Source: Burkholderiales bacterium
GTDB taxonomy: Bacteria; Pseudomonadota; Gammaproteobacteria; Burkholderiales; SG8-39
Reading direction: 5' to 3'
Length of the DNA stretch: 61,081 nucleotides
Assembly: GCA_014860395.1 (NCBI GenBank)
Contig: JACZJU010000177.1
Location: 1 to 61,081 of the forward strand
Shown here: in pieces, positions 53,191-61,081 of the stretch
How the letters are laid out: each line of letters starts with the position of its first letter
How positions within the stretch are numbered: position 1 is the stretch's first letter
Position numbers and translations under genes: made by a program
The notes under the pieces: model-generated
What the model saw: only the letters and a program-made list of their open reading frames with translations
What the model was told of the DNA's origin: nothing
Databases searched by the model: none

Positions 53191-54063
53191 ATGAAGCCGC
53201 ACTATCGTCCCGAAATCACCCGCGCCAGCCGTCCGCTAACGTTCGACGTCGAGGCGATCAATGAACGCGGCGAGATGGTGCCCACCGCCATCGCCGGCGA
53301 AAACCCGCTGACGCTGTACGTCGACAAGCGCGAAATCGTCACCCTGATGACCCTGGGCCAGGCGCCGGAGGCACTGGCCATAGGCTACCTGCGCAACCAG
53401 CGGCTGGTGCAGTCGATCGATGAAATCGCGGCAGTGCAGGTGGACTGGGACACCGACTCGGTGGTGGTGACCACGCGCAAAGCCACGAGCGGGGAAGCGC
53501 GCGCGCGCGCCAAGGGCATGACTGACAGAATGAAAAAACGCACCGTCACCACCGGCTGCGGCCAGGGGACGGTGTTCGGCGACCTGATGGAGGAAATCGA
53601 CAAGGTAAAACTGCGCGATGACGTGCGCCTGTCGGAAGAAGCGCTGTATGCGCTGATGGACCAGGTGCGCCACCATGAAACCATCTACAAGAATGCCGGG
53701 GCAGTGCACGGCTGCGCCCTGGCCACCAACGAGCCGGACGCGAGCCGCATCTTGAGCTTCGTCGAAGACGTGGGGCGGCACAATGCCGTGGATGCGATCG
53801 CCGGGCAGATGTGGCTGGAGAACGTGGACGGCTCGGACAAGATTTTCTATACAACCGGACGGCTCACCTCGGAGATGGTGATCAAGGCGGCACAGATGTC
53901 CATCCCGTTCCTGGTGTCGCGCTCGGGCCTGACGCAGATGGGCCACGCGATCGCCCAACGGATAGGCATCACCATGATCGGCCGCGCCACCGGCAAGCAC
54001 TATCTGCTGTTCACCGGCAAGCAGCGTTTCATCAAATCCATCAGCCCGACGCTGGTCGCCTAA
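53191..54063 (+). CDS. fdhD: Formate dehydrogenase sulfurtransferase FdhD
   Basis: A 290-residue FdhD. Family blocks are NPLTLYVDKREIVTLMTLGQAPEALAIGYL, VHGCALAT, FVEDVGRHNAVDAIAG and TTGRLTSEMVIKAAQMSIPFLVSRSG. The position that carries a CxxC pair in E. coli FdhD here reads TTGCGQGT, so only C123 remains. FdhD passes sulfur from a cysteine desulfurase to the molybdenum cofactor of formate dehydrogenase. It follows moaA closely and faces the operon it serves. The start is ATG 53191. Confidence 0.94.
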   Translation: MKPHYRPEITRASRPLTFDVEAINERGEMVPTAIAGENPLTLYVDKREIVTLMTLGQAPEALAIGYLRNQRLVQSIDEIAAVQVDWDTDSVVVTTRKATSGEARARAKGMTDRMKKRTVTTGCGQGTVFGDLMEEIDKVKLRDDVRLSEEALYALMDQVRHHETIYKNAGAVHGCALATNEPDASRILSFVEDVGRHNAVDAIAGQMWLENVDGSDKIFYTTGRLTSEMVIKAAQMSIPFLVSRSGLTQMGHAIAQRIGITMIGRATGKHYLLFTGKQRFIKSISPTLVA

Positions 54064-54084
54064 GTACCCGTTGCAGAATAGAGT

Positions 54085-54162
54085 GTCATTCCGAGGGCGA
54101 AGCCCGAGGAATCTGCTTCTTGATTAATTGAAAAGCAGATCCCTCGCCTTGCTCGGGATGAC
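54085..54162. repeat. Inverted-repeat element, family 1 copy B
   Basis: The same design as the element at 10398-10476: GTCATTCCGAGG ... CTGCTTCTTG and then AAAAGCAGATCC ... GGGATGAC. The GGGCGAAGCCC region makes a small inner stem. It lies 21 bases after the fdhD stop and before the convergent DMT transporter gene, and could end transcription of both. Confidence 0.85.
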
Positions 54163-54198
54163 ATTGATAGCAGCAACCATATTGCGACAGATTCCGAT

Positions 54199-55095
54199 TC
54201 AGCGTGCCGACAGCGTCGACAAGTAGATCCCCGGCAGGATCAATGTCGCGCCTACCCAGTGAAAATCGCGCACCGGTTCGCCCAGCACCAGCCACGCGGT
54301 GGCCGCCGCGTAGATCGGTCCCAGATACAGCACCACGCCGACACGCGCCGCCCCAAGTTCGCGCTGCATGTAGGAATAGGCGAGATAGGCCCCGAGGCCG
54401 GGGAATAACGCGACTGCCAGAACATAGCCGAAGCTGGCCCAGGAAACTTGCGTCGGCATGAACCACAACGCCTCGATAACGGCCAGCGGCGCCAGCACCA
54501 CCAGCCCGCCTGCCATGATGAGCGTCAGGCGCGCTGCAGGCCCGAACGGGCTCGGCCATGCCTTGAGCAGCAGCGAATACGCCGTCCAGGAGAGCATCGC
54601 CAGCAGAATCCAGGCATCTCCAACGGTGAATTCCACTTGCGCCAATCCGCTCCAGTGACCCTTGAGAACGATGTGCAGCACGCCGGCGAATGCCAGCGCG
54701 ACCCCGATCAACTGTATCGCACCCATGCGCTCTTTCAGCACGAAGCGGGACATCAGCGCAATCATCACCGGCGAAGTCGAGTAGATCAGCGCAATATTGG
54801 TGGCCACCGTCGTGCGCGCGCCCACGTAGACGAAAGCGCCGCAGATCCACATACCAAGTGCGCCCAGAACGAGGAATTGCTTCCACCCGCGCCGGATCGC
54901 AATCGGGTGCGCAGCGATTTCACGCCACGACATCGCGTAAAGCAGCACGCACGCGATCAGCCAGCGGCCGAATGCGAGCGCGTGCGGCGCGACGGTGTCC
55001 ACGGCGCTACGGCCAACCAGATAGTTGACGCTCCACAGGGCCGGAGCGATGAAGATCAGGGCGTATGCCCAGTGCTTGCGATGTTCGGGAGTCAA
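54199..55095 (-). CDS. EamA/DMT-superfamily transporter
   Basis: A 298-residue membrane protein with ten helices in two EamA halves. The first half shows WSVNYLVGRSAVDTVAPHALAFGRWLIACVLL; the second ends VGVVLYLGPIYAAATAWLVLGEPVRDFHWVGATLILPGIYL. It probably exports small metabolites or amino acids; the substrate is not predictable. No ATG fits; TTG 55095 matches the start of homologous sequence. A palindrome and a TATAAT lie just upstream (55116-55149). It is the odd gene out between fdhD and mobA. Confidence 0.85.
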   Translation of the reverse strand: MTPEHRKHWAYALIFIAPALWSVNYLVGRSAVDTVAPHALAFGRWLIACVLLYAMSWREIAAHPIAIRRGWKQFLVLGALGMWICGAFVYVGARTTVATNIALIYSTSPVMIALMSRFVLKERMGAIQLIGVALAFAGVLHIVLKGHWSGLAQVEFTVGDAWILLAMLSWTAYSLLLKAWPSPFGPAARLTLIMAGGLVVLAPLAVIEALWFMPTQVSWASFGYVLAVALFPGLGAYLAYSYMQRELGAARVGVVLYLGPIYAAATAWLVLGEPVRDFHWVGATLILPGIYLSTLSAR

Positions 55096-55115
55096 GGGCG
55101 GACCGGGAAAAGGAC

Positions 55116-55149
55116 ACGGGGCGCGTCGCGCCCCGTTTCGACGATTATA
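55116..55149 (-). promoter_or_regulatory. TATAAT box plus 21-base palindrome in the DMT leader
   Basis: On the minus strand TATAAT (55144-55149) is followed by a perfect palindrome with a single central base (55116-55136, arms ACGGGGCGCG / CGCGCCCCGT). It lies in the leader between the -10 box and the start codon, where it could form an RNA hairpin or bind a repressor. The -35 region is weak. Confidence 0.5.
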
Positions 55150-55235
55150 GTGGAACTCGGCGAAGAATCCATGATCACGCCGTCCCGCGAAACGGCAAGT
55201 CGCACCGAGCCCCGGCGAACCGATAGAATGGCGGG

Positions 55236-55829
55236 ATGTCAGACAGTAAACCAATCACGGGGCTGATCCTTGCCGGCGGCCAGGGGCGGCGCATGGGCGG
55301 CGTCGACAAGGGCCTGCAGGATTTTCGCGGCAAGCGCCTGGTCGACCACGTCTTTGAACGCCTCGCGCCGCAGGTCGGCGGCATAATCATCAACGCAAAC
55401 CAGAACCACGACGCCTACGGGACTTTCGGCGTGCGCGTGGTGAGCGACGCCATCGGCGAATACGCCGGCCCGCTCGCGGGACTGCACGCCGGACTGTCGG
55501 TATCGCAGCGGCCCTATCTCGCCACGGCGCCCTGCGACTCGCCTTTCCTGCCCGGGGACCTGGTCGCACGCCTGTATGCCGGCCTCAAAAGCGCCGGCGC
55601 GGACCTCGCCGTGGCCAAGACCGGCAAATGGCAGCAGCCGGTTTTCTGCATCGTGCGCCGCGACGTGCTCGATCACCTCACCGCCTTCCTCGAGGCCGGC
55701 GGCCGCAAGGTCGACGCCTGGTATGCGACCCTGCGCGTCGCCGAGGTCGCGTTCGACGACGAGGCCGAAGCGTTTTCGAACATCAACACCAACGATGAAC
55801 TCAAGGCCCTTGAAACAGGGAATCTTTGA
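55236..55829 (+). CDS. mobA: Molybdenum cofactor guanylyltransferase MobA
   Basis: A 197-residue MobA with the nucleotidyltransferase signature GLILAGGQGRRMGGVDKGL at 8-26, then ERLAPQVGGIIINANQN, GPLAGLHAGL and the conserved CDSPFLPGDL. It attaches GMP to molybdopterin to give the bis-MGD cofactor. It lies about 55 bases before the second moeA. The start is ATG 55236. Confidence 0.95.
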   Translation: MSDSKPITGLILAGGQGRRMGGVDKGLQDFRGKRLVDHVFERLAPQVGGIIINANQNHDAYGTFGVRVVSDAIGEYAGPLAGLHAGLSVSQRPYLATAPCDSPFLPGDLVARLYAGLKSAGADLAVAKTGKWQQPVFCIVRRDVLDHLTAFLEAGGRKVDAWYATLRVAEVAFDDEAEAFSNINTNDELKALETGNL

Positions 55830-55884
55830 CCGAATGACGGACGCGGTCAGAGCGACCGCAGGAAAACAAAACGGAGCCCAAAGC

Positions 55885-57162
55885 ATGACCACGCTGCAGC
55901 AAATCACCAGTTGCATGGACGCATACGACCCGGAAGCGCTCGCGGTGGATAAGGCGCGCGCAGTGGTGCGCGCCTTCCTCACCCCGGTCAGCACCAACGA
56001 AAAGGTTGCGGTGCGCTCGGCCCTCGGACGCGTGCTCGGCGAGGACATCATCTCCACGCTGGACGTGCCGGCGCACGACAACTCGGCCATGGACGGCTAT
56101 GCACTGCGCCATGCCGACCTCGCGCCCGAAGGAGAGTCCGTGCTGCGCCTTGCAGGCAGCGCTTTCGCAGGACGCCAGTTCGAAGGCACCGTGGGCAAAG
56201 GCGAATGCGTGCGCATCATGACCGGCGCGGTGATGCCCGATGGCGCCGACACCGTCGTGATCCAGGAAATCGTCCAGACCGACGGCGACCAGGTGCGCAT
56301 CCCCGCGGGCCAAAAGCGCGGCCAGAACCGCCGTCTCGCGGGCGAGGATCTGGCTGCAGGCAAACCCGTGCTCAGAACCGGGCAGCCGGTCGGCCCGCCC
56401 GAGCTGGGACTGATCGCCTCGCTCGGCCTGGCCGAGGTGACAGTGCGGCGGCGCCTTCGCGTGGCGTTTTTCTCGACCGGCGATGAACTGGCCTCGGTCG
56501 GTTCGGCACTGAAGCAAGGCGAGGTCTACGACAGCAACCGCTACACGCTCTACGGCATGCTCTCGCGCCTCAACTGCGACCTCATCGACATGGGCGTGGT
56601 GCGCGACGACCCGGCCAGCCTGGAGCACGCGCTCAAGACTGCGGCGACCGACGCCGACGCGATCATCACCTCGGGCGGCGTGTCCGTGGGCGAAGCCGAT
56701 TTCATGCGCGAACTGCTCGGCAAGCTGGGCGAAGTCGTGTTCTGGAAAATCGCGATGAAGCCGGGCCGGCCGATGGCTTTCGGCAGAATCGCCCACGCAG
56801 GAAATGCGGCGCACTTCTTCGGCCTGCCGGGCAATCCGGTTGCGGTGATGGTGACGTTCTACCAGTTCGTGCGCGAGGCGCTGCTCGCACTGTCCGGACG
56901 CAGCGGCGACTGCGCGCCGCCGCTGCTGCCGGTGCCCTGCACCGCAGCCATCAGGAAGAACCCGGGGCGCACCGAATTCCAGCGCGGCACCCTCTCGCGC
57001 AACGATCAGGGGCAATGGAGCGTGTCCCCGACCGGCGCACAGGGCTCGGGCGTGCTGCGCTCCATGTCAGAAGCCAACTGCTTCATCGTGCTCGAGCATG
57101 CGCGCGGCACGGTCAAGCCAGGCGAGCTGGTGCAGGTGCAGCTGTTCGACGGGTTGATTTGA
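55885..57162 (+). CDS. moeA: Molybdopterin molybdenumtransferase MoeA (copy 2)
   Basis: A 425-residue MoeA with the core blocks AHDNSAMDGYALRHAD, VRIMTGAVMPDGADTVVIQE, QNRRLAGEDLAAG, EVYDSNRYTLYGML, ITSGGVSVGEADFM and GLPGNPVAVMVTFYQF. It differs strongly in sequence from the copy at 33369-34589 (EGESVLRLAG versus EARLPVSQRV regions), so it is not a recent duplication. GGAG lies eight bases upstream of ATG 55885; an earlier ATG at 55834 is possible. It follows mobA and completes the second cofactor gene set. Confidence 0.95.
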   Translation: MTTLQQITSCMDAYDPEALAVDKARAVVRAFLTPVSTNEKVAVRSALGRVLGEDIISTLDVPAHDNSAMDGYALRHADLAPEGESVLRLAGSAFAGRQFEGTVGKGECVRIMTGAVMPDGADTVVIQEIVQTDGDQVRIPAGQKRGQNRRLAGEDLAAGKPVLRTGQPVGPPELGLIASLGLAEVTVRRRLRVAFFSTGDELASVGSALKQGEVYDSNRYTLYGMLSRLNCDLIDMGVVRDDPASLEHALKTAATDADAIITSGGVSVGEADFMRELLGKLGEVVFWKIAMKPGRPMAFGRIAHAGNAAHFFGLPGNPVAVMVTFYQFVREALLALSGRSGDCAPPLLPVPCTAAIRKNPGRTEFQRGTLSRNDQGQWSVSPTGAQGSGVLRSMSEANCFIVLEHARGTVKPGELVQVQLFDGLI

Positions 57163-57251
57163 CCGGGTATCGCAGAAGAGGATGACGTCCGCCGGCTGAT
57201 CCCGGCCAGGCGGGCACCGCGACCGCAATTCTCGGGTGGTATCATCAGCGC

Positions 57252-58067
57252 ATGCGGCAAGCCTCTTCATTGCATCGCGATATTTTTCGCGCCCCCGGCG
57301 AGGTCGGCACGGCGTTCCTGGGATGGGGCGCCAGCTGGTGGCGCGTGTTCCACTTCGGCGCGCTCGCGCTGGTGATGGCGCTCTCGCCCGCGACCTACGA
57401 CAAAGAAAACCGCGCGGTGACGGCAAAACAGATCTACTTCACCGCCTGGCAGGTGCTCCCCTGGTTCACAGTCCTCGCCGCGCTGCTCAGCATGGTATTG
57501 ATCCGCATCGTCGTGGTCAGCGCGCAGAGCTACGGCCTGTCGCAGTACGCGCTGCAAATGGTGGTGCGCGTGCTGGTGCTGGAGCTGATTCCGCTGTCCG
57601 CCGCGCTGTTCGTCGCGCTGCGCTCGGGTGCGGCGATCAACACCGAGGTCACGCTGATGCACATCCGCGGCGACTTCGATGCGATGCAGCGCGCCGGCGT
57701 GGATCCGCTGCGCCGCGAACTCGTGCCGCGGGTGATCGGCAGCGCGGTCTCGGTGGTGGCGCTGACTGCGGTCAGCGGCGTGATTGCGCTGCTGCTCGCC
57801 TACCTCGGCGTGTATGGTTTCTCGCCCTGGGGACTGCCCGGCTACACGCGCACCATCGGCCACGTGTTCGACCTGCAGGTGAGCATGGGCCTCGCGCTGA
57901 AGACGCTGCTGTTCGGCCTCGCAGTGGCGGTGATTCCGATCACCTCCAGCCTGGAGATGCCGCGCGAGGTCCGTCTCGCGCCGGTGGCCGTGCTGCGCGG
58001 CATGGTGCGGCTGTTCCTCGTGCTGGTGGTGATCGAGGGAGCATCCCTCGCAGTCAAATACGTCTAA
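57252..58067 (+). CDS. mlaE: MlaE-type ABC permease
   Basis: A 271-residue MlaE-family permease with five helices. The MlaE block QYALQMVVRVLVLELIPLSAALFVALRSGAAINTEVTLMHIRGDFDAMQRAGVDPLRRELVPRVIGS contains the conserved E-x-x-P and R-x-G-A-A regions. The N-terminal 40 residues are longer than usual and start with a Trp-rich amphipathic segment. It should move phospholipids or other lipids together with the MCE protein encoded next (spacing one base). The cognate MlaF ATPase gene is not in the window. Confidence 0.9.
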   Translation: MRQASSLHRDIFRAPGEVGTAFLGWGASWWRVFHFGALALVMALSPATYDKENRAVTAKQIYFTAWQVLPWFTVLAALLSMVLIRIVVVSAQSYGLSQYALQMVVRVLVLELIPLSAALFVALRSGAAINTEVTLMHIRGDFDAMQRAGVDPLRRELVPRVIGSAVSVVALTAVSGVIALLLAYLGVYGFSPWGLPGYTRTIGHVFDLQVSMGLALKTLLFGLAVAVIPITSSLEMPREVRLAPVAVLRGMVRLFLVLVVIEGASLAVKYV

Positions 58068-58068
58068 C

Positions 58069-59061
58069 ATGCCCGAGCAAAGCATGCCGCCCGAACCCCA
58101 GAGCGCACCGCCGATTCCCCACGTCGAATTCAAGGCGGCAGTGCTGCTCGCGCTGACGCTTGCGCTGATAGCGGGTTTTCTCGGCTATGTCATGTACGCG
58201 CGCGGCGTGTTCGAAAGCAAGCAGCGGCTGGTGCTGATCGCTGACGACTCCGAAGGCGCCAAAGTCGGCATGGACATGACCTTCTCAGGCTTTCCGATCG
58301 GACGCGTGCAGCGCATCGAACTCGCCGAGGACGGCAAGGCGCGCATCCTGATCGACGTGCCGCAGAAGGATGCCCGCTGGCTGCGCACGTCCACGGTATT
58401 CACCATGGAGCGCGGCCTGGTCGGCGACGTGCGCATCCGCGCCTACACCGGGGTGCTGGACGACCCGCCCCTGCCCGACGGGGCCACGCGCCCGGTGCTG
58501 CGCGGCGATGCGAGCGCGGAAATCCCGCGTCTGGTCGCCACCACGCGCGCCCTGCTCGAGAACCTGGAGCGCATGACAGGCGCGAGTTCGAGTCTGAGCG
58601 AGAGCCTCGCCAATGTGCAGACTTTCACCGAGCGCATGAAAGGCCGCTACGGCGCGCTCGCAGGCGTGCTCGGCAGCGAGGACAACGCGAAAAAGGTGAT
58701 TACCGCGATCGACCGCACCAATGCCCTGCTCGCCTCCGTGGGCGAAGTGTCGCAGAAGCTCGACCGCATCCTCGCCAAGACCGACGAGCGCGTGTTCGGC
58801 GCAACCGGCGTGATGGACGAGACACAACAGACCATCGCGCAGCTGAACGTGCTGCTGCGCGATGCGCGCGAGAGCCTGAAGAAGGTCGATGCGGTGCTCG
58901 CCGAAGCGCAGGCGATCGGCGCGAACACGCGCGCGGCCACAGTCGATCTCGCCGCCCTGCGCGCCGAGGTGGAGGCGAGCCTGCGCAAGGTCGCGCACCT
59001 GGTGGACGAAATCAACCGCAAATGGCCGTTCGCGCGCGACACGGAGTTGAAGCTGCCGTGA
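58069..59061 (+). CDS. mlaD: MCE-domain protein (MlaD-like)
   Basis: A 330-residue protein with a transmembrane helix at 23-44 and an MCE domain at about 46-140 (VLIADDSEGAKVGMDMTFSGFPIGRVQRIEL ... ARILIDV), then a long helical, heptad-rich tail to residue 320 (NVQTFTERMKG, SVGEVSQKLDRILAKTDERV, TIAQLNVLLRDARESLKKV). The long tail makes it more like PqiB/YebT-style or Gram-positive MCE proteins than short E. coli MlaD; it could form a hollow channel. ATG 58069 follows the permease stop by one base, and it overlaps the lipoprotein gene. Confidence 0.9.
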   Translation: MPEQSMPPEPQSAPPIPHVEFKAAVLLALTLALIAGFLGYVMYARGVFESKQRLVLIADDSEGAKVGMDMTFSGFPIGRVQRIELAEDGKARILIDVPQKDARWLRTSTVFTMERGLVGDVRIRAYTGVLDDPPLPDGATRPVLRGDASAEIPRLVATTRALLENLERMTGASSSLSESLANVQTFTERMKGRYGALAGVLGSEDNAKKVITAIDRTNALLASVGEVSQKLDRILAKTDERVFGATGVMDETQQTIAQLNVLLRDARESLKKVDAVLAEAQAIGANTRAATVDLAALRAEVEASLRKVAHLVDEINRKWPFARDTELKLP

Positions 59062-59735
59062 GGGCGATCCTCCTCGCCGCGGCACTGCTGCCCGCCCTCG
59101 GTGGAGCGGCGCTGCTCGCCGGCTGCGCCGGCAGTCCGGTGCCGCCCGACTGGCAGGCGAACGCGCATGCTTCGCTGCGCAATTTTTCCGCCGCGTACTA
59201 CGCCGGCAATGCGAAACTGGCTGCGCAGGAGTTCGAGCGCGCCCGCGCCGAAATCGCCAGCACCGGCCGCCCCGACCTGCTCGCGCGCGCCGAACTGGTG
59301 CGCTGCGCCGCGCGCGTGGCGAGCCTGGAGTTCGATGAATGTCCCGGGTTCCTGGCGCTCGCCGCCGACGCGGGCAAGGAAGAGCGCGCCTACGCGGACT
59401 TTCTCGCCGGACGCTGGCAGGGTCTGGACGCGTCGTTGCTGCCGGCGCAGCACCGCGCACTTCTAAAGGGCGGAGCCGATGTCGGTGCGCTGGCAGAAAT
59501 CAAGGATCCGATGTCGCGCCTGGTCGCCGCGGGGGTGCTGTTCCGTCTCGGTCGCCTGACACCCGCGGGCATCGACGCCGCCGCCGATACCGCATCAGAC
59601 TACGGCTGGCGCCGGCCGCTGCTCGCCTGGCTCGGGGTGCAGGCCAAGCGCGCGGAAGCAGTCGGCGATCAGGCCGATGCGGCGCGCATCCGTCGCCGCA
59701 TCGAGCTCGTGCTGAGCGCCGCGGCCGCACCGTAG
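59058..59735 (+). CDS. Lipoprotein of the MCE transporter
   Basis: A 225-residue lipoprotein: signal peptide with the lipobox LLAGC (cysteine near 24), then helical repeats with tetratricopeptide-like spacing (ASLRNFSAAYYAGNAKLAAQEFERARAEIAS; LLAWLGVQAKRAEAVGDQADAARIRRRIEL). The start is GTG 59058, which overlaps the MCE stop as GTGA. It is the likely outer-membrane partner of the transport set, playing the part that MlaA or PqiC plays in other systems (inference). The family is not recognised. Confidence 0.8.
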   Translation: MRAILLAAALLPALGGAALLAGCAGSPVPPDWQANAHASLRNFSAAYYAGNAKLAAQEFERARAEIASTGRPDLLARAELVRCAARVASLEFDECPGFLALAADAGKEERAYADFLAGRWQGLDASLLPAQHRALLKGGADVGALAEIKDPMSRLVAAGVLFRLGRLTPAGIDAAADTASDYGWRRPLLAWLGVQAKRAEAVGDQADAARIRRRIELVLSAAAAP

Positions 59736-59788
59736 CGTAGCGGGCACCGTGGCACGAATGAAACAGGCAAATCCAGAGAGGCGTGGCG

Positions 59789-60898
59789 ATGATGGTGGAC
59801 AGCGATAGCCTTCAGAAGCACGTCGACAGGCTGCGTGCGCTCTCCTTCGAGATCGGGACGTACCGGCCACCCAGCGAGGGCGGCAGCGCCTCCCTGCTGC
59901 TGCGCGTGAGCGAAAACTGTCCGTGGAACAAATGCACCTTCTGCGAGATGTACAAGGCGCACCGCTTCGTCTATCGGCCGGTGGACGATATCAAGGCCGA
60001 TATCGACAGCGTTGCGGCAATCCGCGATGAAATCAGAGCCGTTTCACACAAGCTCGGGATGAACGGCGAAGTCACCCGCGAGCTCGGCGCCACCCTGCTC
60101 GCCGAAGGCCGCGACCTGATCGGGAACCCCGCCTTCGTCACGGTTTTCAACTGGCTCGCGGGCGACGGGAAGACAGCCTTTCTGCAGGACGCAAACAGCA
60201 TGATCATGCGCTCCCGCGAGTTCATTGCCGTGCTCCAACATCTGCGTAAGACCCTACCTTCCCTGACCCGGGTGACCACCTATGCACGATCGAAAACCCT
60301 GGCCCAAAAAAAGCCGGAGGAACTACGCATGATCCGCGAGGCCGGCCTGGACCGACTGCATATTGGCCTGGAGACCGGCGATGACGAATTGCTGGCGCTG
60401 GTGCAAAAGGGAGTGACGCGAGCCGAGCAGATCGCGGGCGGCCGCAAAGCCATCGCCGCGGGTTTCCAGGTGTCCATGTACTGGATGCCGGATCTGGGCG
60501 GCCGCGCGCGACGGCGGCAGCACGCGGAGAACACGGCCAGCGCGCTTACGGCGATCAATCCCCACTACATACGCTCGCGGCCGCTGGTGCCGCGGCCCGG
60601 AACGCCGCTGTTCGACGAGGTCGCGCAAGGCCGCCTGCAGCTCTCCTCGCCGCACGAGCGGCTGGAAGAGCTGGCCTGGATGATAGGCGCGCTCGACGTG
60701 ACTTCGCGGGTCTGCTTTGATCACGCGATGAACGCCTGGGTGGACCGCCAGGGCGGGCTGCTCTTCAGGCAGGATTACGAGGGTTATCGATTTCCGCAGG
60801 AGAAGCCGCTGGTGCTGGAGCGTATCCGCGAGGGCCTGGCCGTCGAGGAATCGAAGCACGTCCATGTGCGCAAGCTCATGGCCGCGCATGCCCTCTGA
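59789..60898 (+). CDS. Radical SAM protein with CX4CX2C motif
   Basis: A 369-residue radical SAM protein. The cluster cysteines are in ENCPWNKCTFC, spaced CX4CX2C rather than CX3CX2C, and CTFCEMYKAHRF is typical of a group of uncharacterised radical SAM proteins. Further blocks are RLHIGLETGDDELLALVQKGVTRAEQIAGGRKAIAAGFQVSMYWMPDLGG and RPLVPRPGTPLFDEV, which fit the SAM and barrel regions. No second FeS or target-binding domain is recognisable. The start is ATG 59789 with AGAGAGG upstream; GTG 59783 is also possible. It is about 50 bases after the lipoprotein gene and may be independent of it. Confidence 0.85.
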   Translation: MMVDSDSLQKHVDRLRALSFEIGTYRPPSEGGSASLLLRVSENCPWNKCTFCEMYKAHRFVYRPVDDIKADIDSVAAIRDEIRAVSHKLGMNGEVTRELGATLLAEGRDLIGNPAFVTVFNWLAGDGKTAFLQDANSMIMRSREFIAVLQHLRKTLPSLTRVTTYARSKTLAQKKPEELRMIREAGLDRLHIGLETGDDELLALVQKGVTRAEQIAGGRKAIAAGFQVSMYWMPDLGGRARRRQHAENTASALTAINPHYIRSRPLVPRPGTPLFDEVAQGRLQLSSPHERLEELAWMIGALDVTSRVCFDHAMNAWVDRQGGLLFRQDYEGYRFPQEKPLVLERIREGLAVEESKHVHVRKLMAAHAL

Positions 60899-60913
60899 TG
60901 CGCCGTCGCGGCG

Positions 60914-61081
60914 TCAGAGCATTTCGACGACCCACTGGGTCACCGTTCCCGTGGCATGGGCGCATTGCTTGCCGCGTGCGACGTCGAAGGCCTTGTATTC
61001 GCCGGCATCCCACATATCGAAAGTTCGCCCGGTGAATTGCTGTTGCAGTTCCTTGCAGGTGATGCCGCCGAATTCCTGGCG
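60914..61081 (-). CDS. C_GCAxxG_C_C-like redox protein, 5' end outside window
   Basis: The last 55 codons of a reverse-strand gene whose start lies beyond the window. The visible part contains ITCKELQQQFTGRTFDMWD and FDVARGKQCAHATGTVTQWVVEML. The two cysteines and the conserved tail fit the C_GCAxxG_C_C family of small redox-active proteins. The role is unknown. It converges with the radical SAM gene. Confidence 0.6.
   Translation of the reverse strand, partial: RQEFGGITCKELQQQFTGRTFDMWDAGEYKAFDVARGKQCAHATGTVTQWVVEML

Overview
This is a 61 kb stretch of GC-rich chromosomal DNA. It most likely comes from a betaproteobacterium with an anaerobic or facultative metabolism. The evidence is a formate dehydrogenase operon with DUF3305/DUF3306 companions and a TAT-target small protein, betaproteobacterial-style MlaE/MlaD-like and P-II genes, Gram-negative signal peptides, lipoboxes and an outer-membrane protein, and a sigma32-type promoter in front of clpB. 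No rRNA, tRNA, CRISPR array, insertion sequence or phage gene was seen. The lineage call is inferred from gene content only.

Layout. 1-7.3 kb: the end of a DUF5666 protein, a short-chain dehydrogenase, a long non-coding stretch, then a cluster of three little-known genes: an aspzincin-like metalloprotease (2514-3293), a deaminase-fold protein (3551-4300) and a 919-residue beta-rich protein (4300-7059). The last two are translationally coupled. This is the best candidate for an undescribed system. 7.2-12 kb: a broken DUF3047 gene, a second short-chain dehydrogenase, and a reverse-strand set of biotin carrier, acyl-CoA dehydrogenase and glutaconyl-CoA decarboxylase alpha subunit, suggesting glutaryl-CoA breakdown. 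12-18.7 kb: tag, yqgE, a GGDEF-EAL/HDOD signalling pair and a 3-hydroxyacyl-CoA dehydrogenase. 18.7-24.4 kb: a structured duplicated repeat, clpB, and a DUF1538 membrane protein with two P-II-like regulators. 24.5-32.4 kb: a MoCo-sulfurase-like PLP enzyme, a Bax-inhibitor-1 protein, a metal (probably zinc) uptake set without its ATPase, and a DUF190/CrcB fluoride pair.

32.6-57.2 kb is a molybdenum/tungsten/formate island. It holds moaE-moaD-moeA-mobB, the tungstate importer tupABC, a ModE-like regulator with the Mop molbindin, the molybdate importer modABC, a ten-gene formate dehydrogenase operon (DUF3305, DUF3306, polyferredoxin, TorD-like chaperone, TAT-target peptide, alpha, beta, lipoprotein, gamma, small exported helix protein), and then moaA, fdhD, a DMT transporter, mobA and a second moeA. 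Together these genes import the oxyanions, build the bis-guanine-dinucleotide cofactor, insert it and mature a periplasm-facing, TAT-exported formate dehydrogenase. moaC and moaB/mog are not in the window. 57.2-61 kb: an Mla-like MCE transporter (permease, MCE protein, lipoprotein, no ATPase), a radical SAM protein with an unusual cysteine spacing, and the end of a C_GCAxxG_C_C-like protein.

Three families of intergenic repeats recur across the window. Two of them sit at gene starts, where they appear to have changed the translation start or ribosome binding site (yqgE and the DUF3306 gene).
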